Assembly: GCA_026706505.1 (NCBI GenBank)
Contig: JAPOYQ010000213.1
Span: 1 to 12,656 of the forward strand
Source of the DNA: Gemmatimonadota bacterium
GTDB taxonomy: Bacteria; Latescibacterota; UBA2968; UBA8231
DNA: 12,656 nucleotides
Reading direction: 5' to 3'
In this document: piece by piece, positions 1 to 5,985 of the stretch
Layout of the letters: the number at the start of each line of letters is the position of its first letter
How positions within the stretch are numbered: position 1 is the first letter of the stretch
Notes under the pieces: generated by a model
Databases searched by the model: none
What the model saw: only the letters and a program-made list of their open reading frames with translations
Told to the model about the DNA's origin: nothing
Translations under genes and position numbers: made by a program

Positions 1-827
1 TACCCACGATCCTCCCGGCACCAACCCTGCAAGAAGCGCTCGCCACCACCAAGATCCACTCGGTCGCCGGTGTCCTGTCCCCAGGCCAAGCCCTAGTCGC
101 CACCCGGCCCTTCCGCGCCCCGCACCACACCGTCTCGGACGCCGGCCTCATCGGCGGCGGCGCGTACCCCCGCCCGGGCGAGGTGTCACTCTCCCATCAC
201 GGCGTGCTTTTCCTAGACGAGTTGCCCGAGTTTCGCCGCAACGTAGTCGAGGCCCTGCGCCAGCCGCTCGAAGACCACGCCGTCACCATCACGCGGGCAC
301 AGATCGCGATCGCCTATCCAGCGGATTTTACCCTCGTCGCAGCGATGAATCCCTGCCCTTGCGGCTATCTTTCGGACGCCCGCCGCACCTGCACCTGCTC
401 GCCGGCTGCAATCCGCCGCTATCGCGCGCGCGTTTCCGGGCCGCTCCTCGACCGCATCGACATCCACATCGAAGTGCCAGCTCTCGCCTACGACGACTTG
501 GCCAACAAGCAAAACGGCGAAGATTCAGCGCAAATCCGCCAGCGCGTCAACGCCGCCCGCCAGCGACAACTCGACCGCTTTGCCGGGGAGTTATTCTGCA
601 ACGCCCAAATGAACACGCGGCACATCCGCCGCCACTGCTCGCTCGACGAGGCCGGGCAAGCTCTCCTCGAAAAAGCTATGGCCCGCCTCGGTCTCTCAGC
701 CCGCGCCTACGACCGCATCCTCAAAGTCGCCCGCACCATAGCCGACTTGGCCGACGCCCCGATCCAGTCGCAGCACTTGGCGGAGGCCATACAATATCGG
801 GCACTCGATCGCAGCGGTCTTCAGTAG
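1..827 (+). CDS. comM: ComM/YifB family AAA+ ATPase (magnesium-chelatase-like), 5' truncated by window edge
   Basis: The reading frame is open from base 3 and gives about 274 residues, roughly the C-terminal half of a family usually near 500 residues; the Walker A region lies off the window. Visible landmarks in order are the KIHSVAG segment and the [20 protein letters not shown] stretch typical of this family, a Walker B box [11 protein letters not shown] (about fragment residues 67-77), sensor segment [10 protein letters not shown], a four-cysteine pair (CPC...CTC, about residues 118-132) and SGPLLDRID, followed by the helical Mg-chelatase C-terminal domain. Family knowledge: ComM is a hexameric cytoplasmic helicase promoting branch migration during natural transformation; many YifB homologues remain untested. 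An apparent GTG start at 183 is internal, since family sequence continues upstream of it. A small membrane protein gene follows on the same strand. Confidence 0.95.
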   Translation, partial: PTILPAPTLQEALATTKIHSVAGVLSPGQALVATRPFRAPHHTVSDAGLIGGGAYPRPGEVSLSHHGVLFLDELPEFRRNVVEALRQPLEDHAVTITRAQIAIAYPADFTLVAAMNPCPCGYLSDARRTCTCSPAAIRRYRARVSGPLLDRIDIHIEVPALAYDDLANKQNGEDSAQIRQRVNAARQRQLDRFAGELFCNAQMNTRHIRRHCSLDEAGQALLEKAMARLGLSARAYDRILKVARTIADLADAPIQSQHLAEAIQYRALDRSGLQ

Positions 828-884
828 CCCTAGTGGCGGCAGCGGCCAACGCAGGCCAAGGGGCCGAGGTTTGAATAAAAAATC

Positions 885-916
885 TTGACGAATGAACGGA
901 TTCTTAACTCTATCTT
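885..916 (+). promoter_or_regulatory. Possible sigma70-like promoter
   Basis: TTGACG at 885-890 matches five of six bases of a -35 box. A weak TATCTT lies at 911-916 (four of six), but the 20-base spacer is longer than ideal. It sits in the gap after comM and about 25 bases before the preferred GTG start at 942. The same TTG could be read as an alternative start codon of the downstream gene. The spacing makes this a weak call. Confidence 0.2.
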
Positions 917-930
917 ATGGCAACAAATAC

Positions 931-934
931 GAGG
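931..934 (+). promoter_or_regulatory. Ribosome binding site deciding the GTG start at 942
   Basis: GAGG followed by a seven-base spacer to GTG 942. No comparable motif precedes the upstream TTG at 885, so the shorter 65-residue product is preferred. Confidence 0.45.
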
Positions 935-941
935 TAGCATC

Positions 942-1139
942 GTGAGTGAGTCACTGCCGCCCGAGCGGCCCTATCCATTAGACCACGAGGGACGCATCGC
1001 CCGGTTAGAAGGTATTATCGAGCAAATCGATGTCCGGCTAGGCCGCGTCGAAACCAAAATCGACAGCCTTTTACGGTGGATCATTGCCCTGCAAGTGACG
1101 ACGTGGGGCCTCATCGGAGCCTTAAAGCTGTTCGGCTAG
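942..1139 (+). CDS. Small coiled-coil plus single transmembrane helix protein, unknown function
   Basis: This encodes 65 residues from GTG at 942, chosen because GAGG at 931-934 lies seven bases upstream. The frame is also open to a TTG at 885 (84 residues), but I see no ribosome binding site there. The protein has a polar, proline-containing N-terminus, then a heptad-like amphipathic helix from about residues 18-43 (RIARLEG..EQID.RLGRVETKID), then one hydrophobic helix at about 46-62 (W-IIALQV..WGLIGAL) ending at the C-terminus. This predicts a tail-anchored or inner-membrane peptide that oligomerises through its coiled coil. The shape resembles small XhlA-like or phage-holin-associated proteins, and similar short proteins are common in uncultivated bacteria, but I assign no function. 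It lies between comM and a deacetylase gene, 44 bases before the latter's start, and may be co-transcribed with it. Confidence 0.6.
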   Translation: MSESLPPERPYPLDHEGRIARLEGIIEQIDVRLGRVETKIDSLLRWIIALQVTTWGLIGALKLFG

Positions 1140-1170
1140 CGGGCGTGGCAGGTGGAGAACCCACGTCTGA

Positions 1171-1176
1171 GAAGGA
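1171..1176 (+). promoter_or_regulatory. Ribosome binding site deciding the ATG start at 1184
   Basis: GAAGGA lies seven bases before ATG 1184. The frame is open further upstream to an ATG at 1076, but that start lies inside the preceding small gene and has no Shine-Dalgarno sequence, so 1184 is the likely start. Confidence 0.7.
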
Positions 1177-1183
1177 ACCGACC

Positions 1184-2113
1184 ATGGCCCCTAGTCCCGA
1201 CCCGCGCATTCCCTGGTACACCCCCGTCGATCCGGTAGTCGTCGAAAAGCAAACCCCAGACAAACCCCACCAAGGCAAGGTGCTGGCCGCCGTCCAAGCC
1301 CACGCCGACGATATTCCCCTCTTCTGCGCCGGCCTCGTCGCCAAACTCATCGCCGAAGGCTACACGGCCTATTTGATCCAGACCACCAACGACGAGAAGT
1401 GCGGGCCGGGTACGATGGGCGAGACCATCCTCCAGAACGAGCGCGAAGTCGACGTACTAGCCAAGGAGTTGGGCTTCAAACAGGTCATCCACCTCGGCTA
1501 CCGCAATCACTTCCTCGACGAAGCCGCCCCCACCGAGCTGAGAGCCCGGCTGGTTTTTCTGATCCGCGCCCTCAAAATCGACACCATCACCACGTTCAGT
1601 CCTTGGGGCCACTGGGAGGAAAACCCCGATCACTACGTCACCGGCCAAGCCGTCGAAGCGGCGCGCTGGATGGCCGGCATGAACAAGGATTATCCCGAAC
1701 AACTAGCCTGCGGCATGCAGCCTCACTCAGTCAAAGACCTCTACTACTGGACCTGCCGCCCGGGCCAGCCCTATAACACCGTCGTCGATATAGCGCCTCA
1801 TCTCGACGCAAAGGTCGCCGCCATGAGCGCCAACAAGGCCCAAGGACCGGCGGGTGCTCACGGTCGCCGCCTTAAGGAACGGCTAGCGCGCCAAGGCAAA
1901 CACCTACCCGCCTTGGGAGACGACGACGAGGGGGCCGACCGCCAGTACATCCGCCTCTTCGGCTTGCAAGAATACCAGCGCATCGGCGAGCCCTATGGCA
2001 TGGACTACGCCGAGGCGTTCTACTATATGCCGCCGGGTGGAACCTTTACTGGCGCGATGAGCGCAGCGGACATCGAGCGCTACATCGCAGAACGCGCCGA
2101 GGACCTAGGCTAA
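1184..2113 (+). CDS. PIG-L/LmbE family zinc-dependent N-acetylglucosaminyl deacetylase
   Basis: This encodes 309 residues with no signal peptide, so it is cytoplasmic. The N-terminal Rossmann-like core carries AHADD at residues 39-43, a variant of the family AHPDD zinc/catalytic motif in which His40 and Asp43 would bind zinc and Asp42 act as base. A TTNDEKCGPG segment follows at about 67-76, where family members usually have a Glu-containing loop, and PDH at 148-150 supplies the third zinc ligand (His150). Family enzymes remove N-acetyl groups from GlcNAc conjugates such as those in mycothiol, bacillithiol and GPI precursors, or from antibiotic intermediates. The substrate here cannot be told from sequence. 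The region after residue 200 is longer and more charged than in minimal family members. The gene converges with the minus-strand haloperoxidase gene, with 23 bases between stop codons. Confidence 0.88.
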   Translation: MAPSPDPRIPWYTPVDPVVVEKQTPDKPHQGKVLAAVQAHADDIPLFCAGLVAKLIAEGYTAYLIQTTNDEKCGPGTMGETILQNEREVDVLAKELGFKQVIHLGYRNHFLDEAAPTELRARLVFLIRALKIDTITTFSPWGHWEENPDHYVTGQAVEAARWMAGMNKDYPEQLACGMQPHSVKDLYYWTCRPGQPYNTVVDIAPHLDAKVAAMSANKAQGPAGAHGRRLKERLARQGKHLPALGDDDEGADRQYIRLFGLQEYQRIGEPYGMDYAEAFYYMPPGGTFTGAMSAADIERYIAERAEDLG

Positions 2114-2136
2114 TAACGGCAGTGGATTAGATGGCC

Positions 2137-4437
2137 TCAGCACAGCAACAGCATTTTCCGCGTTTTTAACTGGTCGCCGACCTGCAGGCGGTACAGGTAC
2201 GCGCCGCTGGCTACTGCGGCTCCGGCCTCATCCCGTCCATCCCAAAACACTTGGTGATACCCCGCGGCCCGCGATCCTTGTACTAAAGTGGCTACCTTCT
2301 GACCAGAGATCGTGTACACGGCCAAGTTCACCGTCTCTCGATAAGGCAGGTCAAATGTAATGGCCGTGCCGCTGTTGAATGGATTCGGATAGTTTTGGTC
2401 TAGGGCGAATTCCCTCGGCAACTCAGCAGCGAAATCCTCAACCAGCGCGGCGGATCGGCGAGCCGCACCTTGAGTCGGCGAACTGAAATAGCCTTCAGCC
2501 AGCGCAAAGGCGTCCACGCCAATGCGGGTGCCGATTAAGCGGGCGGGGATGTCGTCTGCGGGGGGATGGATACCGCCCCACATGCGAGATAGGGAACTCT
2601 GGTCCGAGGCGTCGCGGTAGGTAGCCCATTGCAGCTCCACATCGACGCTAGGTCCTTCCTCAAAAACGAGAAAGCTGTTGCGCTCGATGCGAAATTCGCC
2701 CAAGCCCCCAGGGAAAAACGGATCGCCTGTCAGCAGGGTCAGAATCTCGGCAGCGGCACTCGAGAAGGTCGAGTGGCCCGAGACGTAGCCGGCAAAGGCC
2801 GGGGTGACAAAATTAGACCGTTGGTACGGCCACCAGTTCTCGGCCAAAATCCAGCCAACGCCAGCTATGTCGGTGTCTGGATCGGCGATATAAGCCGGCC
2901 CGCGCCAGGACTTCAGCTTGACTTTACCGATGTGTTCTCCGTTCCCTCCGGCGAGGCGATCTCCGGCTTGAACTAATTCGATATAGCCGTCGATGAGCGG
3001 TAAGCCGAGGGGATCATAATGCGGCAGATCGGGATCGCTGCTCTGGCCATGGCCTGCCAGCCAGCGAATCGCCGAAATGGGGCGGACGTAGTCGTACCAG
3101 CACTTGATGCTCCAGGCGGTCACCGCAGCGTCGTGCATGGCACCCCCCATAGCGAGGTAGGATTTGACATCCCATTCGAGATCGTCAAGGATCGGCCCCT
3201 CTCCCCTGAAGCGCTTTTCAAAGAGCGGGTGGTCGCTGACGTAGTTGAGGATGGAAAACCAATGACCCGGCGGCGTCTCGGTCTCTGGGCCGTCAGCCCA
3301 GAATTCGGCCAGCACTCGGGCGTAGTCGGCGCGCGGCACCCACTGTTCCTCATAGGGCTGGCCAGTGTGGGGATTGATCGGGTGGCCCTGGCTGGCGTCG
3401 CCGCCTTCGAGCATGTTGTAGAATTCTTGGTACTCGGCTAAGGTCTGAGGCAATTCGGGAGCGTTGCCGATGTTGCCGGGCGAAATATCCCAGAGGACGC
3501 CATCGGCCGGATCGAGATGGGACGCCCAGAGCGCGACGAGGGCAAAACCCCATTGATATTCTTCAGTCGCTATTCTCAATCCAGTGGGATCGCGGTGGCC
3601 GCCGATGCCGTTGAACGCTCTGAAAAGGTCGGCCAAGTTGGAGTGATGTGGATCTTGTTGTATATGGGGGGGCGGTCCCGGATCGTGATATACCGGCATG
3701 TCGTTGCCGTCCCGTTGGTACATCGTCAGATCCTCTTCGCTGAGGGCAAAGGGGATCACAAAACCCCAGTCGGCGGTGAGAAACGATTTGTATGAGTCAA
3801 GATAGAGGGGCTGCCAGAAGTTGGGGTCGAGAAGGCCGTTGGGGCCTGGCAGGGCAGGGTTCAGAGACAGATTGAACGGCTCGTAGAAGCGGTTGCTGTA
3901 CGCGAACTGCTCGTTGGAACCGTCCTGCAAGCCGAATTGAATCAGATTCTGGGCGATGTAGTTGCCCAAGGCCGCGGGATTGCCGTCGGCGTAGTCCGTA
4001 GAAGTGAAGGCCGGATCGTATCCCAGGTCTGCCATGAGCGTGTCAATGGGGCTGAATATCGTCGTCGAGCCAGGCGAATTGGCAAAGCGATGCTTGATAA
4101 GGCGGTAGGCCGCATAGCTCATGGCTTGGCGGCGGGTGGCCTCTACGTCATCGGGGCGAGGCACACCGACAAAGGGGACGGTAAAGCTGCCTATGGTTTG
4201 GCCCAGCAGATAGGTCTGCTCGGGGCCATCGCCGTACACCGCCCAAGCATCGTACAGGGCTATGCTAGTGTGGAAGAGGTTGCGGGCTTGGATCGTGGGA
4301 TCGGCGTAATCATTGCCAATCGTCTCCAACAGAGCCTCGTTCCACTGGCGTGCGACCGAGTGCTGGGCGAAAGTTGGAGTGGAGAATAATGTGAGGGTGG
4401 GGAAAAGCGCACAGGCAAGAAGTCTTTTACACCGCAT
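2137..4437 (-). CDS. Secreted vanadium-dependent haloperoxidase (PAP2 fold) with C-terminal FlgD-like sorting domain
   Basis: This encodes 766 residues. A signal peptide covers about residues 1-24 (basic MRCKR, hydrophobic core, TFA/Q cleavage). The vanadate-binding residues of the vanadium chloroperoxidase family are all present with the family spacing: Lys445 and Arg452 in KCWYDYVRP, Ser553-Gly554-His555 in SGHSTFS, and Arg618 with His624 in SRMWGGIH, His624 being the presumed vanadate ligand. The last ~90 residues (677-766) begin LDQNYPNPFN and end GAYLYRLQVG..KTRKMLLL, the pattern of the FlgD-like/type IX secretion tail found in FCB bacteria, so the protein is probably exported to the surface or medium. 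Known activity of the family is halide oxidation by peroxide; some relatives act as phosphatases. AAAGGAGG at 4451-4458 lies 13 bases upstream of the ATG. The gene has its own upstream region at 4438-4784. Confidence 0.9.
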   Translation of the reverse strand: MRCKRLLACALFPTLTLFSTPTFAQHSVARQWNEALLETIGNDYADPTIQARNLFHTSIALYDAWAVYGDGPEQTYLLGQTIGSFTVPFVGVPRPDDVEATRRQAMSYAAYRLIKHRFANSPGSTTIFSPIDTLMADLGYDPAFTSTDYADGNPAALGNYIAQNLIQFGLQDGSNEQFAYSNRFYEPFNLSLNPALPGPNGLLDPNFWQPLYLDSYKSFLTADWGFVIPFALSEEDLTMYQRDGNDMPVYHDPGPPPHIQQDPHHSNLADLFRAFNGIGGHRDPTGLRIATEEYQWGFALVALWASHLDPADGVLWDISPGNIGNAPELPQTLAEYQEFYNMLEGGDASQGHPINPHTGQPYEEQWVPRADYARVLAEFWADGPETETPPGHWFSILNYVSDHPLFEKRFRGEGPILDDLEWDVKSYLAMGGAMHDAAVTAWSIKCWYDYVRPISAIRWLAGHGQSSDPDLPHYDPLGLPLIDGYIELVQAGDRLAGGNGEHIGKVKLKSWRGPAYIADPDTDIAGVGWILAENWWPYQRSNFVTPAFAGYVSGHSTFSSAAAEILTLLTGDPFFPGGLGEFRIERNSFLVFEEGPSVDVELQWATYRDASDQSSLSRMWGGIHPPADDIPARLIGTRIGVDAFALAEGYFSSPTQGAARRSAALVEDFAAELPREFALDQNYPNPFNSGTAITFDLPYRETVNLAVYTISGQKVATLVQGSRAAGYHQVFWDGRDEAGAAVASGAYLYRLQVGDQLKTRKMLLLC

Positions 4438-4450
4438 GGCGAAGATAATG

Positions 4451-4458
4451 CCTCCTTT
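4451..4458 (-). promoter_or_regulatory. Strong but distant ribosome binding site for the haloperoxidase gene
   Basis: Read on the minus strand this is AAAGGAGG, a near-perfect anti-16S match, but 13 bases separate it from ATG 4437, longer than the usual 5-9. No better in-frame ATG, GTG or TTG lies between them, so the ATG is kept. The signal peptide begins directly at that ATG, which supports it. Confidence 0.6.
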
Positions 4459-4476
4459 ATGTGAAGGGTAACGAAT

Positions 4477-4498
4477 CGGCCCCTAAAAAGCGGGGCCG
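4477..4498. repeat. GC-rich hairpin in the haloperoxidase 5' leader
   Basis: Seven-base arms CGGCCCC and GGGGCCG flank an eight-base loop TAAAAAGC. No T-run follows on either strand, so it is not a classical intrinsic terminator. If the haloperoxidase transcript starts further right, this hairpin would sit in its leader about 20 bases before the ribosome binding site. It may simply be a chance GC-rich pairing. Confidence 0.35.
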
Positions 4499-4537
4499 GG
4501 CTATATCCAAGGGGCCAGCCTCGCCTCGACAGGTTGA

Positions 4538-4554
4538 TAGTTCAAACAGAACTA
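4538..4554. promoter_or_regulatory. Inverted repeat, possible operator
   Basis: TAGTTC and GAACTA are perfect inverted six-base arms around AAACA, about 100 bases upstream of the haloperoxidase start. The symmetric form and position fit a dimeric regulator binding site, but nothing in the sequence names the regulator. Confidence 0.25.
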
Positions 4555-4691
4555 CCATTGCAAGAAGTGTGCCAAGGTAAACACCTCGAACAATATATTA
4601 CTTGTAACATGTTATTTTTAATAAGGATAGATCGGGATAGAATTATTGCAAAAAAGCTGGTCTGAATAATTTTTGGAGGCTATATTTCGCC

Positions 4692-4759
4692 CTAAGGCGA
4701 TAGCCGGGGCGATATTTAACCCTAAATCGACGTGTTTTAAACGCCGATCATCGCCTTAG
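4692..4759. repeat. 10-base perfect inverted repeat spanning 68 bases
   Basis: CTAAGGCGAT (4692-4701) is repeated as its exact reverse complement ATCGCCTTAG (4750-4759), with 48 bases between. The interior has additional GGCGAT-like copies (about 4707-4712) and a small ATTTA/TAAAT pairing (4714-4727), and the left arm can also pair locally (TCGCC/GGCGA, 4687-4700). It could be paired operator half-sites, a structured RNA or the remains of a mobile element end. It lies directly beside the decayed LacI-type fragment. Confidence 0.4.
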
Positions 4760-4784
4760 CCTCCCCGCAGGGCTGACGAATCGC

Positions 4785-4904
4785 CTACGGTGGCCGTGTT
4801 GGTTCCACAGCCACATCCTCGGGCACGCGAAGACCTAACTCCTGTAGCCCGCGACAAACGTCTATGGCCACATAATCATCCCGGCACACAAAAGCCGTAA
4901 GTTA
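4785..4904 (-). pseudogene. Decayed fragment of a LacI-type transcriptional regulator (sugar-sensing domain)
   Basis: On the minus strand, between stop codons, this reads about 39 residues, of which 31 (4806-4898) match the conserved late part of the LacI/GalR periplasmic-binding-like sensor domain: TAFVCRDDYVAI, then VCRGLQELGLRVPEDVAV. In intact regulators this segment (a Phe/Val-C-x-(N/D)-D strand, an Ala-rich helix, then LGLRVPEDVAV) is followed by VGFDD. Here it turns into EPTRPP and a stop, and a stop codon lies just upstream. No DNA-binding domain is found nearby. It is therefore a broken remnant, not a gene. It ends about 75 bases upstream of the plus-strand dioxygenase gene, where a divergent or flanking regulator would be expected. 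I recognise the family from memory of its consensus; a profile search would settle it. Confidence 0.75.
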
Positions 4905-4966
4905 CTCAATGCCGAGCCGTTTACAGCTTGATAGTGGTTTCTTTAAATTTGCCCGCACAACGAATT

Positions 4967-4972
4967 GGGGAG
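4967..4972 (+). promoter_or_regulatory. Ribosome binding site deciding the ATG start at 4981
   Basis: GGGGAG with an eight-base spacer to ATG 4981. The frame is open upstream to 4909, but that start has no such motif and would overlap the LacI-type remnant's upstream flank, so 4981 is preferred. Confidence 0.7.
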
Positions 4973-4980
4973 AACCCGCG

Positions 4981-5865
4981 ATGAAACTCACGACCGAACA
5001 GATCGCAGAATTCAACACGCGCGGCGTCATCATCGCCCGCGAGGCGCTCACACACGACGATTTGCAGCCACTGATCGACGAGCTGTCGGCGTGGATCGAC
5101 GCCCGCGCGCGGACGCTGCACGACGAGGGCGAAATAGCGGACCTGCACGAGGACGCCCCGTTTGCCACGCGCTACGGCTTGCTGTTCAAACAGTGCCCTG
5201 AGATCGGGCACGGCATGGATATCATGCACTATCGAGGACGGGCGATGTTCGCATTCCTCCGCAACGAAAATCTGCTCGACCTGCTCGAATCGCTGCTGGG
5301 TCCCGAGCTGATCTGCAACCCCATCCAGCACCTGCGTTCCAAGCCGCCGCAAGCCTACGAAAACCGCGAAGGCCCCTCTTTCCACAACGCGCCCTGGCAC
5401 CAAGACGCCGGCGTGATGATGCCAGAAGCCGAAGGCTCTGACGTGGTCACCTGCTGGCTGCCTTTGGCCGAAGCCACGGTCAAAACCGGCTGCATGGAGG
5501 TCTTGCCCGGCCTCGTCGAGACCGGCTATCTCCGGCATTTAGCGGCTGGCGGCACCACCATCGCCCCCGAGGCCATGCCCAAAATCGAACCCCTCCCCTT
5601 GGAGTGCAAGCGAGGCGACGTCGTGCTCATGAGCCGCTTTACGCCCCATCGCTCCACTCCCAATTACTCCGATCAGTGCCGTTGGTCCCTCGATCTGCGC
5701 TACCAGCCCATCGACCAGCACACCGGCCGCACCGGCCACCCCGACTTTGTGGCGCGCTCTCGCCGCGATCCGTCCAGCGAGCTGACCGACTACGAGAAAT
5801 GGGGCCGCTTGTGGATCGACGCCTTTGAGAATCCTCGCGGCGTTGTCGCACATCGCGGAGAATAG
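4981..5865 (+). CDS. Phytanoyl-CoA dioxygenase (PhyH) family Fe(II)/2-oxoglutarate oxygenase
   Basis: This encodes 294 residues, the usual size for bacterial PhyH proteins, with no signal peptide. It starts with the family's helical opening (LTTEQIAEFNTRGVIIAREALTHDDL). The iron-binding facial triad is visible as His140-x-Asp142 in PWHQDAG and His223 in TPHRSTPN. Arg234 lies eleven residues after the distal histidine, the position that holds 2-oxoglutarate in human PHYH. RGDVVLMSRF precedes the distal His as the usual strand. The reaction type is oxidative hydroxylation (or related chemistry) coupled to decarboxylation of 2-oxoglutarate; the substrate is unknown and bacterial members are diverse (e.g. 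ectoine, halogenated or natural-product substrates). A TIM-barrel glycoside-hydrolase-like gene follows 120 bases downstream, and a dead LacI-type regulator lies upstream. Confidence 0.92.
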   Translation: MKLTTEQIAEFNTRGVIIAREALTHDDLQPLIDELSAWIDARARTLHDEGEIADLHEDAPFATRYGLLFKQCPEIGHGMDIMHYRGRAMFAFLRNENLLDLLESLLGPELICNPIQHLRSKPPQAYENREGPSFHNAPWHQDAGVMMPEAEGSDVVTCWLPLAEATVKTGCMEVLPGLVETGYLRHLAAGGTTIAPEAMPKIEPLPLECKRGDVVLMSRFTPHRSTPNYSDQCRWSLDLRYQPIDQHTGRTGHPDFVARSRRDPSSELTDYEKWGRLWIDAFENPRGVVAHRGE

Positions 5866-5973
5866 AAGGGCGCTAACCGTACGTTTTCGCTCGCGCTTGG
5901 GGCTTTGCTAGGAATTTCCAGATGGCTTCTTTGATCTCAGCTTGGCGAATGGCTGGCTGCGCTGAGCGATTGC

Positions 5974-5979
5974 AAGGAG
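5974..5979 (+). promoter_or_regulatory. Consensus ribosome binding site for the TIM-barrel gene
   Basis: AAGGAG with a six-base spacer to ATG 5986, the best-formed Shine-Dalgarno on the plus strand of the window. It fixes the start of the downstream gene. Confidence 0.7.
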
Positions 5980-5985
5980 ACGACG

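Larger units (their letters stand above)
4438..4784. other. Intergenic regulatory region, AT-rich in the middle, with inverted repeats
   Basis: No convincing gene is seen here. Around 4590-4690 the base composition turns strongly AT-rich compared with the rest of the window, as expected for a promoter zone. Short inverted repeats are present: CGGCCCC/GGGGCCG around an eight-base loop (4477-4498), TAGTTC/GAACTA around AAACA (4538-4554), the palindrome TAACATGTTA (4605-4614), and CTAAGGCGAT/ATCGCCTTAG 48 bases apart (4692-4759). The region presumably carries the haloperoxidase promoter, but I could not fix a confident -35/-10 pair on either strand. Confidence 0.5.

Noticed and set aside
359..874. 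171-codon plus-strand frame overlapping comM
   Set aside because: The other frame carries the ComM motifs; this one is Arg/Pro-rich and without domain features.
828..884. Terminator after comM formed by GGCC repeats
   Set aside because: Stems are only four bases because GGCC is self-complementary, and there is no T-run on the coding strand.
885..887. TTG as start of the small membrane protein (84 residues)
   Set aside because: No ribosome binding site upstream, and the TTG is part of a TTGACG -35-like hexamer; GTG 942 has GAGG at proper spacing.
3019..3441. 140-codon plus-strand frame inside the haloperoxidase gene
   Set aside because: Antisense shadow of the conserved haloperoxidase sequence.
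4477..4498. Intrinsic terminator
   Set aside because: A 7-bp GC-rich stem exists, but no T-run follows on either strand.
4921..5538. 205-codon open frame on the minus strand inside the dioxygenase gene
   Set aside because: It is antisense to a gene with clear PhyH motifs; its translation has no recognisable motif and it is explained by GC-rich codon mirroring.
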